39,456 bases of DNA from Cyanobacteria bacterium SIG29. GTDB taxonomy: Bacteria > Cyanobacteriota > Vampirovibrionia > Gastranaerophilales > Gastranaerophilaceae. The translations under genes and the position numbers were made by a program. Under the pieces are notes generated by a model. The model searched no databases and had not been told where the DNA came from. It worked only from the letters and a program-made list of their open reading frames with translations. Location of the stretch: contig SUTV01000006.1 in assembly GCA_015152515.1 (NCBI GenBank), positions 1 through 39,456 of the forward strand, read 5' to 3'. This document shows, one piece after another, positions 1 through 8,079 of the stretch. Numbering within the stretch: position 1 is the stretch's first letter; every line of letters begins with the position of its first letter.

Positions 1-57
1 GAAGCAGAAGGCAGCGCTATCGACAGAGCTACACCAAAATTCAACGGTGTTGGTTAA
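1..57 (+). CDS. C-terminal end of an unidentified protein (cut by window start)
   Basis: The first frame is open from base 1 and encodes the last 18 residues of a protein ending in TPKFNGVG, followed by two adjacent TAA stops at 55-60. Codon use (GCA, GGC, GAC) is slightly more GC-rich than in most neighbours, which may indicate a well-expressed gene. A strong terminator follows at 92-120, so it is not co-transcribed with nifU. Too little is visible to name the protein. Confidence 0.6.
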   Translation, partial: EAEGSAIDRATPKFNGVG

Positions 58-91
58 TAAAAAAAGATTTAAAAATCCGTATTTCGTATTT

Positions 92-120
92 AAAAAGAGG
101 AACATTTGTTCCTCTTTTTT
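92..120 (+). terminator. Rho-independent terminator
   Basis: The stem AAAAAGAGGAAC (92-103) pairs with its complement (108-119) around the loop ATTT and runs into T residues. It ends the transcript of the gene cut by the window start. Confidence 0.9.
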
Positions 121-153
121 ATCTTATTATGTAGTTTGCTTTTTTCTTTGGAG

Positions 154-159
154 TATAAT
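154..159 (+). promoter_or_regulatory. -10 box of the nifU-nifS promoter
   Basis: A perfect TATAAT lies 33 bp before the nifU start, downstream of the previous gene's terminator. No good -35 box is visible 16-18 bp upstream. The 5' leader would be short, and no IscR-like operator was recognised. Confidence 0.55.
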
Positions 160-192
160 TATTTAAGAAGAAAGTAAATAAGGTAGGTTATC

Positions 193-1005
193 ATGTGGAA
201 TTATACAGATACAGTAATGGAACATTACAGAAATCCAAAGAATGTTGGTTCGATTGAAGATGCTGATGCCATTGGTGAAGCAGGGTCACTTTCTTGTGGT
301 GATATGTTAAAACTTTATTTAAAAGTTGACGCCAAAGGTATTATTACTGATGCAAAATTTCAAACTTTTGGTTGTGGTAGTGCTGTTGCTAGTTCTAGTA
401 TTTTGACTGAAATGGTAATTGGAAAACACATTGATGATGCTAGAAAAATTACTAATAAACAAATAGCTGATGCACTGGGTGGTTTACCTCCTGAAAAAAT
501 GCATTGTTCTGTTATGGGGCATGAAGCATTAGAAGCTGCTATTGCTAATTATTACAACGAAGAAATTGTTATACATAAAGATGAAGAGATAGTTTGTACT
601 TGTTTTGACGTTGCAAAAAACTTTTTAGAAGAAGAAATAAAATCAAATAATTTAAAAACAGTCGAAGATGTTATCAACTATACTAAAGCCGGTGGTGCTT
701 GTGGTAAATGTAAGGATAAAATTAAAGAAATTCTTAATGAATTAAATAAAGAACAACAAGAAACTACTTTAACAAAAACTCAAATGATTATTAAAGTAAA
801 CAACATAATTGAAAAATACATTTCTGCTGAATTAAGAAAAGATGGTGGAGATATTGAATTAATTGATGTTGATGGCAATAAAATAAAAGTTAAATTAACA
901 GGGCGTTGTCAAGTATGTAATCGTTCTCAAATAACTTTAACTCATTTTGTTGAAGCTACATTAAAACAACATATTAGTGATGATATAGAAATTATTCAGG
1001 TGTAA
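193..1005 (+). CDS. nifU: NifU, three-domain Fe-S cluster assembly scaffold
   Basis: NifU accepts sulfur from NifS and assembles transient Fe-S clusters for delivery to apoproteins in the cytoplasm. All three classical domains are present. An IscU-like domain occupies residues 1-125 with C35, C61 and C105. A BFD-like [2Fe-2S] ferredoxin domain carries C135, C137, C170 and C173. A C-terminal Nfu domain (about 195-270) carries C239-x-x-C242. These positions match the Azotobacter NifU layout almost exactly, so the 270-residue protein looks intact. A purine-rich AAGGTAGG site precedes the ATG. nifS follows after 3 bp. No nifHDK, nifB or nifE/N is in view, so the likely role is general Fe-S biogenesis rather than nitrogen fixation (inference). 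Confidence 0.96.
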   Translation: MWNYTDTVMEHYRNPKNVGSIEDADAIGEAGSLSCGDMLKLYLKVDAKGIITDAKFQTFGCGSAVASSSILTEMVIGKHIDDARKITNKQIADALGGLPPEKMHCSVMGHEALEAAIANYYNEEIVIHKDEEIVCTCFDVAKNFLEEEIKSNNLKTVEDVINYTKAGGACGKCKDKIKEILNELNKEQQETTLTKTQMIIKVNNIIEKYISAELRKDGGDIELIDVDGNKIKVKLTGRCQVCNRSQITLTHFVEATLKQHISDDIEIIQV

Positions 1006-1008
1006 AAG

Positions 1009-2217
1009 ATGACAAATTCAAAACTTATATATTTAGATAACAATGCTACAACTAAAGTTGATGAAAAAGTTGTAGAAGAAATGATGCCATATTTTTCTAA
1101 ATACTATGGTAATCCGTCTAGTATGTATGAATTGGGTGGTGTTAATTCAAAAAAAATTCAAGAATCAAGAGAAATTATTAAAGAATTTTTTGGTGCTAAA
1201 AGTGCTAAAGAAATTTTCTTTACAGCTTCTGGTAGTGAATCTGCAAATATGGCAATTAGAGGCGTTTTAGATGTTGATAAGTCTAAAAATCACCTTATTA
1301 CTTCTAAAGTTGAACACCCTTGTGTTTTGAATGTTCACAAACAACTTGAAAAAGAAGGTTATAGCGTTACTTATGTTGGCGTAAATTCTGATGGTGAAAT
1401 AAATAAAGAAGAATTATTTAATGCAGTTACTGATAAGACAGCTTTAGTTTCTTGTATGTATGCAAATAATGAAACGGGTGTTATTTTCCCAGTTGAAGAA
1501 ATAGCACAAGTTGTTAAATCAAAAAATAAAAATACAAAAGTTTTTGTTGATGGAGTTCAAGCTGCTGGAAAAATTAAGTTAGATGTTAAAAATACTGAAA
1601 TTGATATGATGGGTATTTCTGGTCATAAATTTCACGCTCCTAAAGGTATTGGTGCTTTGTATGTTAATTCATCAACATTAATTTCTCCTCTTGTTATTGG
1701 TGGACATCAAGAAAGAGGAAAAAGAGCAGGTACAGAAAATGTTCCATCTATTGTTGGTATGGCGTTAGCTGCACAAATGGCTGATGATGCACTTGCTTAT
1801 GAAGAAACAACTGTAAAAAGATTAAGAGATAAATTAGAAACAAACCTTTTATCAAAAATTTATAATGCAAGATTAAATTCATCACCTTATAATCGTGTTC
1901 CAAATACTACTAATATTGGATTTGAATATGTTGAAGGTGAATTGATTTTATTAAATATGAATGATGTTGGAATTTGTGCTAGTTCTGGTAGTGCTTGTAC
2001 TTCTGGAAGTTTAGATCCTAGTCATGTTCTAAAAGCTATGGGTGTACCATTTACTGCTTTGCATGGTTCTATAAGATTTAGTTTAAGTCGTTATACTACA
2101 GAAGAAGAAATTGATTATACAATTTCTAAAATGCCAGCGATTATTGATAAATTGGCAAAAATTTCTCCATTCCAAAAAGAATTACAAGAATTAAAACAAA
2201 GAAAAGGTTTTATTTAA
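1009..2217 (+). CDS. nifS: NifS-type cysteine desulfurase
   Basis: This PLP enzyme converts L-cysteine to L-alanine and passes the persulfide sulfur to NifU. The 402-residue length is typical. The PLP lysine is K207 in SGHKFHAPKG. The catalytic cysteine is C330 in the SSGSACTSG loop, the group I (NifS/IscS) form. The start motif YLDNNATT is at residues 8-15. It lies 3 bp after nifU and is clearly co-transcribed. Its last 8 bp overlap the convergent gene at 2210-2809, and no terminator hairpin is visible between them. Whether it also supplies sulfur for tRNA thiolation cannot be judged here. Confidence 0.96.
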   Translation: MTNSKLIYLDNNATTKVDEKVVEEMMPYFSKYYGNPSSMYELGGVNSKKIQESREIIKEFFGAKSAKEIFFTASGSESANMAIRGVLDVDKSKNHLITSKVEHPCVLNVHKQLEKEGYSVTYVGVNSDGEINKEELFNAVTDKTALVSCMYANNETGVIFPVEEIAQVVKSKNKNTKVFVDGVQAAGKIKLDVKNTEIDMMGISGHKFHAPKGIGALYVNSSTLISPLVIGGHQERGKRAGTENVPSIVGMALAAQMADDALAYEETTVKRLRDKLETNLLSKIYNARLNSSPYNRVPNTTNIGFEYVEGELILLNMNDVGICASSGSACTSGSLDPSHVLKAMGVPFTALHGSIRFSLSRYTTEEEIDYTISKMPAIIDKLAKISPFQKELQELKQRKGFI

Positions 2218-2809
2218 AATATAAATAGCCTACTAAATTTAAGTTAATGCTTCCATAGACAAGTCTAATTCTTTCATTGTCTATAATTTCAGCATTACAA
2301 AAAGCTATAGTTTCTTGTTCTAAATCTTCTGTCGTTTGTTGTGCTTTTACAGTTAAAACTTTTTTCGTTCCTTGAGAAAGTTCAAGAACATATTCATTTT
2401 CTGCAACTTTTTGACAAGCTAATTTATAATATCCTGGTGATATATGTATACCATTTTCGTTATACGCTTCAACTGGTATCATAACTGTTAAAGTTTGGCT
2501 TAATTCATTATCTGGGTCTTGAGATTGAGTAAAATCTTCTAAGTGTTTTAAATCAAATGTTGGGGATAACGGTTTTACTTCGTTTCTAATTTTTCTTTGT
2601 TTTTTAGATAAATTTCTTTCTTTTAGTTTATCTATTACATCTTTTAATTTTTTGTCGCTTACTGCTTCTTGATTTTCAAAGCCTTTATTAAAAACAGAAG
2701 TATTTTCTCCCCAAGTTGAATTATTCGCAGAATCATCTTTTTCCTCTGCAAAAACATTAATTTGTATTATTGATAGGATGAATAATATAATTAGTAGCTT
2801 TTTAATCAT
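2210..2809 (-). CDS. Secreted protein of unknown function
   Basis: The protein has 199 residues. It begins with a Sec signal peptide: two lysines, a hydrophobic stretch to about residue 20, and a likely cut after VFA. The mature part is charged and probably helical to about residue 85, then turns into a hydrophobic/polar alternating region (95-199) that looks like a beta domain (LTVMIPVEAYNENG; YYKLACQKVAENEYVLELSQG). No family was recognised. Its 3' end overlaps nifS convergently by 8 bp. AT-rich DNA directly before the ATG shows no clear Shine-Dalgarno site. Confidence 0.75.
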   Translation of the reverse strand: MIKKLLIILFILSIIQINVFAEEKDDSANNSTWGENTSVFNKGFENQEAVSDKKLKDVIDKLKERNLSKKQRKIRNEVKPLSPTFDLKHLEDFTQSQDPDNELSQTLTVMIPVEAYNENGIHISPGYYKLACQKVAENEYVLELSQGTKKVLTVKAQQTTEDLEQETIAFCNAEIIDNERIRLVYGSINLNLVGYLYFK

Positions 2810-2923
2810 ATATTATATATTACCTATTTTATGAATAAAGTAAAGAAAATATATAAAAAATATGTTATTAATTCGCACAATATGGTATTATAAATTTGGT
2901 GAGTGTATTGAAAGGTTTTATTT

Positions 2924-3517
2924 ATGTCAAAATATAAAAATGCGATTTTAATCATTATTTCATTTATTATGTTGTTGTACTCAGGTTTTGTATTAATTAC
3001 TCCTGTAATTTTAAATAAGACTTTTGATATTGATAAATTTGAAGAAAAAGTATATAAATCTACAAGTTTAATAACAACTTTAGATTATATTGATTTTAAA
3101 ATTAAACCTAATTTTAATGTTGAAATTGTAGTAAGAAATTTATCGATGAAATATATTGATTATCAACCAATGTTTGATGCTGGTAGAATTCATATAGTAG
3201 CATCTCCTTCTATTATTTTTGGAAATAAATATGATATTAAATCATTGTCTATGAAGAATGTTTGGTATGCTGATCAAATTTTACCAGATGGTAAAAATAA
3301 GATTGCTTTCTTACCTTCTGCTTTTGATACAAATGTTTTTGGTAAAAAATCAATTACAGTTTCTCCATCTGATATAGATATTAAACATTTGAAAGTTACA
3401 TATGTAACTCCTAAAACATATAAAGAACAAAATTTCCGCACAAAAGAATTTACAGAACAAGAAGTTTATGAATTCTTAAATTCTTTAACATTTTCACATG
3501 TTAAAATTAAAAATTAA
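2924..3517 (+). CDS. Membrane-anchored protein resembling an AsmA-type N-terminus
   Basis: The protein has 197 residues: a short cytoplasmic tip, one strong membrane segment (about 7-29) and an extracytoplasmic domain. The layout resembles the N-terminal portion of AsmA/DUF748-like proteins, with an inner-membrane anchor and then beta strands containing phrases such as FKIKPNFNVEIVVRNLSMKY. It is far shorter than a full AsmA protein. The stop codon is clean and nothing downstream continues the fold, so it is either a stand-alone short member or a remnant. An AAAGG site precedes the ATG. Family assignment is tentative. Confidence 0.65.
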   Translation: MSKYKNAILIIISFIMLLYSGFVLITPVILNKTFDIDKFEEKVYKSTSLITTLDYIDFKIKPNFNVEIVVRNLSMKYIDYQPMFDAGRIHIVASPSIIFGNKYDIKSLSMKNVWYADQILPDGKNKIAFLPSAFDTNVFGKKSITVSPSDIDIKHLKVTYVTPKTYKEQNFRTKEFTEQEVYEFLNSLTFSHVKIKN

Positions 3518-3553
3518 AAAAGTTTAAATGTATTAGATAAATAGGTTCGTTTT

Positions 3554-3793
3554 ATGAAAAATAAGATTTTAGTATTTTCTTTATTATTTATTTTTTCATC
3601 TGTTGGCGTTTTTGCAAATGTGTCAAATAATGTTGATAAGTTTGTTCCTTCAAGAGGTGTAAAAGTAAGAGAAAATTCATTTGCAAATAAATTAGATAAC
3701 ATGGTTAGAAATTCTTCGCAAAAGAATAAAGAAACTATGAAAAATAAACAATATGAAAAACAACAACAAAAACAAAGTTATGGTTGGACTTAA
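3554..3793 (+). CDS. Small secreted basic protein
   Basis: The protein has 79 residues, with a signal peptide (residues 1-21, ending VFA) followed by a short Asn/Lys/Gln-rich mature chain that ends in a run of Gln and Lys. No family was recognised. It lies 36 bp after the AsmA-like gene and 20 bp before the next secreted protein, so the three probably form one transcript. The signal peptide and a matching context make it a likely real gene despite its size. Confidence 0.65.
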   Translation: MKNKILVFSLLFIFSSVGVFANVSNNVDKFVPSRGVKVRENSFANKLDNMVRNSSQKNKETMKNKQYEKQQQKQSYGWT

Positions 3794-3813
3794 TTTATAA
3801 AAGAGGAGGGAAA

Positions 3814-4335
3814 ATGAAAAAATTATTATTATCTATATCTTTGTTGTCTTTAATTTATGTTTGTAGTGCTGATGTTGTTCAAGCTGCATCTGTTACTTAT
3901 ACAAAACCGACTGTTACAATTAACACAAATAAAGAAGAATCTGCTATTAGCAAAAAATTAAAAGAAATTGAAGCAAAACAAGCTGAAGCTAAGGCAAAAC
4001 AAGAAGCTGATAGAAAAGCTGCAGAAGCTAAAAAAGCAAAATTTAAAGCTGATGTTGAAAAAGCTAAAGCAAAACAAGAGGCAGATAGAAAAGCTGCTGA
4101 AGCTAAAAAAGCAAAAGTTCAAGCTGATATTGAAAAAGCTAAAGCTGATGCTAAAAAACAACAAGAAGCAAATAAAAATGCATTAAAAAATTCACAAAAT
4201 GCTTTTAAAGCTGATGTTGAAAAAGCTAAAGCTGACGCAAAAAAACAACAAGAAGCAAATAAAAAAGCTGCAGAAGCAAGACAAAAACAAAGAGCTAAAG
4301 CAGTAGATGATTTTAAAAATTCTTTTAAATTTTAA
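3814..4335 (+). CDS. Secreted Lys/Ala-rich coiled-coil repeat protein
   Basis: The start is set at 3814 because AGGAGGG lies directly before this ATG and a classical signal peptide begins there (cut probably after VQA, about residue 24). An in-frame ATG ten codons upstream would put a charged stretch before the signal. The mature chain is almost wholly Lys, Ala, Glu and Gln in tandem helical repeats. Two 25-residue units contain KAKQEADRKAAEAKKAK, followed by two units beginning KADAKKQQEANK. It resembles the helical domain of TolA or other periplasmic spacer proteins, but the end domains of TolA are absent. A strong terminator follows. Confidence 0.8.
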   Translation: MKKLLLSISLLSLIYVCSADVVQAASVTYTKPTVTINTNKEESAISKKLKEIEAKQAEAKAKQEADRKAAEAKKAKFKADVEKAKAKQEADRKAAEAKKAKVQADIEKAKADAKKQQEANKNALKNSQNAFKADVEKAKADAKKQQEANKKAAEARQKQRAKAVDDFKNSFKF

Positions 4336-4336
4336 T

Positions 4337-4368
4337 AAAAAAAGACCTCAGAAATGAGGTCTTTTTTA
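4337..4368 (+). terminator. Rho-independent terminator with GAAA tetraloop
   Basis: The stem AAAAGACCTCA pairs with TGAGGTCTTTT around a GAAA loop (4351-4354), then a T run follows. It separates the repeat-protein gene from the next promoter, whose -35 box begins at the end of the T run. Confidence 0.93.
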
Positions 4369-4399
4369 TTGACATAACTTTACTTTACAATGTAAAGTA
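4369..4399 (+). promoter_or_regulatory. Promoter with overlapping palindromic operator
   Basis: A consensus -35 TTGACA (4369-4374) is followed after 18 bp by the weaker -10 TAAAGT (4393-4398). A perfect palindrome covers the spacer and -10: TACTTTAC (4381-4388), AAT, GTAAAGTA (4392-4399). Its position would let a dimeric repressor block polymerase. The cognate regulator is unknown. Confidence 0.6.
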
Positions 4400-4419
4400 T
4401 ATAAAAAGGGAGTAGATAG

Positions 4420-5004
4420 ATGAAAAAAATATTTATTGTAATGTCTTTATTTTTAATGGGATTATATGCAACTGCTAATCAAACACAATCAGCAGTTAAT
4501 GTTGAAGTTTCAACAAATAATGTTAAACAAGTTGAACAGTCAAAAACATCAAAAGCAATTGAAGCAACAAAAGAAGCAACTGATAAATCTGTTGAAGCAA
4601 CTAAAGAGTTTACTAAAAAAGCAGTAAAAGCAACTAAAAATGCAACAAAAAAATCAGTTGATGCGACTAAAGATTTTACAAAAAAATCTGTTGACGCGAC
4701 TAAAGATGCTTTTGAAAATATGAATCCAAATAAACCTGTTACTTTAGAAGAGTTGCAAGGAAAATCTAAAATTAAAACTTTGAAAGCTGAAAAGAAAGAA
4801 TTAAAAGCTGCTTATAACTCTAGAATCAGAGATATTGATGCAAAAATAAAAGCAACTGAAAAATCTACAATTTTAACTGATGTTCAAAGACAAAATACTA
4901 TTTATACTTTGAATAAAGAAAAAGCTGAAATTCAAGCACAAAGAGATTCTGCTATTGATAGATATGATAAAAGAATCAAAGAATTAAAAATTTCTAATAA
5001 ATAA
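4420..5004 (+). CDS. Secreted protein with five 11-residue LEA-like repeats
   Basis: The protein has 194 residues, with a signal peptide (1-20, ATA-N). Residues 45-99 are five uninterrupted 11-residue units of the pattern K-[AS]-V-x-A-T-K-x-x-T-K (for example KSVEATKEFTK and KSVDATKDFTK). This periodicity is known from group 3 LEA proteins and other lipid-binding or desiccation-type amphipathic helices. Residues 112-194 form a charged coiled coil. The gene has its own promoter with a palindromic operator, so it is probably regulated separately from the preceding repeat-protein gene. The function is unknown. Binding of lipid or envelope stress protection is only suggested by analogy. Confidence 0.8.
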   Translation: MKKIFIVMSLFLMGLYATANQTQSAVNVEVSTNNVKQVEQSKTSKAIEATKEATDKSVEATKEFTKKAVKATKNATKKSVDATKDFTKKSVDATKDAFENMNPNKPVTLEELQGKSKIKTLKAEKKELKAAYNSRIRDIDAKIKATEKSTILTDVQRQNTIYTLNKEKAEIQAQRDSAIDRYDKRIKELKISNK

Positions 5005-5031
5005 AATTAGTATTTTTATAGAATTTAATGT

Positions 5032-6180
5032 TTATAAGTCGTTAGAATTATATAGTTCGTAACCATCTTCATAGGCTTTAACAACTGCTTTTGAAAATTT
5101 ATTTGCAGTATCCCAATATGAAGTGTGTGCACCTAGAAAAGTTCTACGACTTTTTACATTAGATTTATTATATAAAAACCCTTTGTTTGGTTTTATATCT
5201 AATTTTATTTTGTCTTGTAAATCTACAAACGAAATGTTTTTTGTTGTTGGAAATCCAAATGGGTCATCTGCGTAATTTACTGTTAGCCAAAATATATTGT
5301 TTTCTAATAAATATTTGTATAGAAGTTTATTATGATATGTTAGTGAATAGCGTGGATTTGATATATCTGAATAGAATAATATTAGTGGACTAGCAAAATT
5401 CACAACTCCTTTTACAGAATTTTCTGGCATACAAGAAAGACAAGTGTATTCATCTAATTTATCATAGTTTTCTTTTGCTTTTTCTAGATTATTGTTTGGA
5501 ATTAATACTCCTTCTGCGCTAAAAACAGCTAGTTTAGAATCAATTAATGCGTCAATACAAGTATCTTTTTTCTTATTTGCTTTTACATATGTTTTAAATT
5601 CGTTTGATGTGTTTGTATTATCAAAATATTTTTCAACATCAATGTTTGCAAATTTATTAAACATATATTCGTATGTTACAAAAGAACCTGCGCTGTATCC
5701 AAATAATATAACAGATTTGCCCTTGTTATGATTTTCCATAATTTGTTTATGTAAGTCACTTATTACAGGGCGCATATTACGATAGTGAGAAACCCAAATA
5801 GCATCATGTAGACAGTGTGCAAAAAAGGTTCTTACTCTTTGTGCTAATCTTGGAGAAAACATTTCTGTTATTGATAGGTCTGAGTTTAATAGTTCAAGTC
5901 CTTCAATACTTTTATCTCCCCAAAAATATGCTTCTGGTTCAGCACTAATTGTATATTTATTATTTTCTAAAAGTTTTTCACTTATAAATTCTGATTCTAA
6001 AAATTGTTTTCTCATTTTAGGATGCATTTTATTCATCCCTTTATAGAACCAATTTTTCATTTTTTTGTCATTATTGTTTGAACCATTAATATAAATGAAT
6101 TGTATTTCTTTTTGGTCTTGGGCTATTGAAATTGGTGATATACAAAAAAGTATTAATATTAAAAATAAAAATTTTTTCAT
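5032..6180 (-). CDS. Secreted alpha/beta-hydrolase-like protein
   Basis: The protein has 382 residues with a signal peptide (1-20, SIA-Q). The segment VILFGYSAGSFVTYEYM carries a G-x-S-x-G nucleophile elbow with S163 preceded by a hydrophobic strand, as in lipases and esterases. Possible acid and histidine partners are the Asp pair in NYADDPFG and the His in GAHTSYWD near the C-terminus; these are guesses from order and spacing. Several cysteines lie in the mature part (CLSC). The substrate is unknown. It converges with the preceding plus-strand gene and no hairpin is seen between them. Confidence 0.7.
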   Translation of the reverse strand: MKKFLFLILILFCISPISIAQDQKEIQFIYINGSNNNDKKMKNWFYKGMNKMHPKMRKQFLESEFISEKLLENNKYTISAEPEAYFWGDKSIEGLELLNSDLSITEMFSPRLAQRVRTFFAHCLHDAIWVSHYRNMRPVISDLHKQIMENHNKGKSVILFGYSAGSFVTYEYMFNKFANIDVEKYFDNTNTSNEFKTYVKANKKKDTCIDALIDSKLAVFSAEGVLIPNNNLEKAKENYDKLDEYTCLSCMPENSVKGVVNFASPLILFYSDISNPRYSLTYHNKLLYKYLLENNIFWLTVNYADDPFGFPTTKNISFVDLQDKIKLDIKPNKGFLYNKSNVKSRRTFLGAHTSYWDTANKFSKAVVKAYEDGYELYNSNDL

Positions 6181-6278
6181 AAATTTGTTCCTGTAATGAA
6201 TTATTTTTTAAATAAATTATTTTTAATGTTCAAATTTTATAGTATGATTATATCATAAATGAGAGTAAGGATTTTTAT

Positions 6279-7556
6279 ATGAGTATTTTGTTCGGTTTTC
6301 TTGGCATTTTAGCAATGTTATTAATGGCTTTTTTAATGTCTAATAATAAAAAAGCAATTAATTATAAAACAGTTTGTGTTGGTTTATTATTACAGTTTTT
6401 GTTAGCTGTGTTTATATTAAAATTTGAGCCAGGAAAACTTTTATTTGAATATATCGGAATATTTGTTGGTAAAATTTTAGAATTTGCAAATGAAGGTGCA
6501 GATTTTGTTTTTGGACCACTGTCTAATAGTCCAGAAATTTTACAAGAGATATTTGGTGATAAAGCTTTTATGTTTGCAATGAAATTAGTTCCTGCTCTTA
6601 TCTTTTTAATGATTTTAGTTAATATTTTATATTATTACGGAATAATGCAAAGAGTAGTTGCCTTTTTTGGTAAGCTTGTAAATAAATTAATGGATGTTTC
6701 TGGTGCAGAGGCACTATCAAATGTTGCAAGTTCATTTGTTGGACAGATTGTTGCTCAAATTATGATTAAGCCATATCTCCCAAATTTAACTCGTTCTGAA
6801 GTTTTGGCTTCTATGACTGGTTCAATGGCTTGTTTATCTGGAGGATTGATTGCTGTTTACGCAGGTATTGGTATTCCTCCTCAATATATGCTTGCGGCTT
6901 GTATAATGGCTGCTCCTGGGGCTTTAGTAATTTCAAAAATTATTTATCCTGAAACAATGGAGCCTCAAACTAAAAATGATTTTAAAATAAAACAAAGAAG
7001 AACAGATGTTAATGTTTTAGATGCTATATCAAAAGGCGCTTCTGATGGTATGAAGGTTGGTCTAAATGTATTAGCTATGCTTATTGCTTTAATTGCATTG
7101 ATTGCTATGTTAGATTATTTCCTTGGACTATTCGGCAAATTTGCTCATAGTGTATTACATTTGAATTTATCATTCATTGGTTTAGATATAGAACATTTAT
7201 CTATTAAAATGATTTTTGGTAAGATTTTTTCAATATTTGCTTTATTAATGGGTATTCCATTCAATGAAATTACTCAAGTTGGTTCTTTGTTAGGAACAAA
7301 ATTTGTTTTAAATGAAGCGATTGCATTTACTGATTTGATTGCTGTGAAATCTTTAATTTCAGAAAAAAGTTTTATTATTACAACTTTTGCGTTATCAGGC
7401 TTTGCAAATTTTTCTTCAGTTGCAATGCAAATTTCTGGTATTGGTGAGATTGCTCCAAATCAAAGAAAAAATCTAGCAAGAATGGGAATTAGAGCACTTA
7501 TTGGTGGTACTTTAACTTCGTATATTTCTGCTTGTATGGCGGCAATTTTAATATAA
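6279..7556 (+). CDS. nupC: NupC-type concentrative nucleoside transporter
   Basis: The protein has 425 residues of almost continuous membrane helix, the usual length for bacterial CNT-family ion-coupled nucleoside importers. An N-terminal region of helices is followed by the gate-domain stretch NVASSFVGQIVAQIMIKPYL with FVGQ, the helix SMACLSGGLIAVYAGIGIPP, and the C-terminal NFSSVAMQISGIG motif, all typical of CNT proteins. It stands alone on the plus strand with an AAGGA site before the ATG. It probably feeds host- or microbe-derived nucleosides to salvage pathways. The next gene converges 4 bp downstream. Confidence 0.92.
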   Translation: MSILFGFLGILAMLLMAFLMSNNKKAINYKTVCVGLLLQFLLAVFILKFEPGKLLFEYIGIFVGKILEFANEGADFVFGPLSNSPEILQEIFGDKAFMFAMKLVPALIFLMILVNILYYYGIMQRVVAFFGKLVNKLMDVSGAEALSNVASSFVGQIVAQIMIKPYLPNLTRSEVLASMTGSMACLSGGLIAVYAGIGIPPQYMLAACIMAAPGALVISKIIYPETMEPQTKNDFKIKQRRTDVNVLDAISKGASDGMKVGLNVLAMLIALIALIAMLDYFLGLFGKFAHSVLHLNLSFIGLDIEHLSIKMIFGKIFSIFALLMGIPFNEITQVGSLLGTKFVLNEAIAFTDLIAVKSLISEKSFIITTFALSGFANFSSVAMQISGIGEIAPNQRKNLARMGIRALIGGTLTSYISACMAAILI

Positions 7557-7560
7557 TAAT

Positions 7561-8004
7561 TTATGCGCTATAATTAATTGCTTCAGAAACATTCTTGTTT
7601 ATAGCACTTTTCTGTGCATCAAGATTGCTATTTATAAATTTATCCACAACAAACGCATGAATTCTTTTCATTGCCGGAGTTATTTCTGTATTTGAATTAG
7701 CTGTAAAATATTCATTAAATTGTTTTTTTGAAAATGGTAATGTTGTGCAAACTCTACATTCTTTTATAATGTATTGAGGAATTGATTCATCCATATATGC
7801 ACATGTATTTTTATCAACTACTCTATTAATTTCTTCTTTTGTTTCGTCTGCAAATGGGTGATAATAGGTAGTTTCTTTATTTTTGAATATACACATAGCT
7901 TTATCGCGGTCGTTGCTTGCTGTTGTTTGACGCCATAACCCTTTAAATGACTGTGTTTGATTAGATTTCATATTATATGTTTGATTAATTGCTGAAATAT
8001 TCAT
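7561..8004 (-). CDS. Unknown protein with M-N-I ... SFKG leader
   Basis: The 147-residue protein begins MNISAINQTYNMKSNQTQSF followed by KG. That leader, M-N-I-[SN] with an SF-x-G end, is shared with the cupin protein at 18061-19773 and the phosphohexomutase at 25739-27448, which are otherwise unrelated. The rest is not recognised. It contains cysteines and a short HPFADETKEEINRVVDKNTCAY segment that may be a small globular domain. It follows the xer gene by 75 bp on the same strand. It is probably a real gene because of the leader and normal codon use. Confidence 0.6.
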   Translation of the reverse strand: MNISAINQTYNMKSNQTQSFKGLWRQTTASNDRDKAMCIFKNKETTYYHPFADETKEEINRVVDKNTCAYMDESIPQYIIKECRVCTTLPFSKKQFNEYFTANSNTEITPAMKRIHAFVVDKFINSNLDAQKSAINKNVSEAINYSA

Positions 8005-8079
8005 CTGATACCTAACTATACATCTTAATAGTATAAAAAACCCTAAATAAAATTTTTGCTAGTAAATTAAAAAAAATTT

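Noticed and set aside
3958-4186. Alternative-frame open frames in the Lys/Ala repeat gene
   Set aside because: They are low-complexity shadows of the AAA-rich codons. The signal peptide and ribosome site support only the frame starting at 3814.
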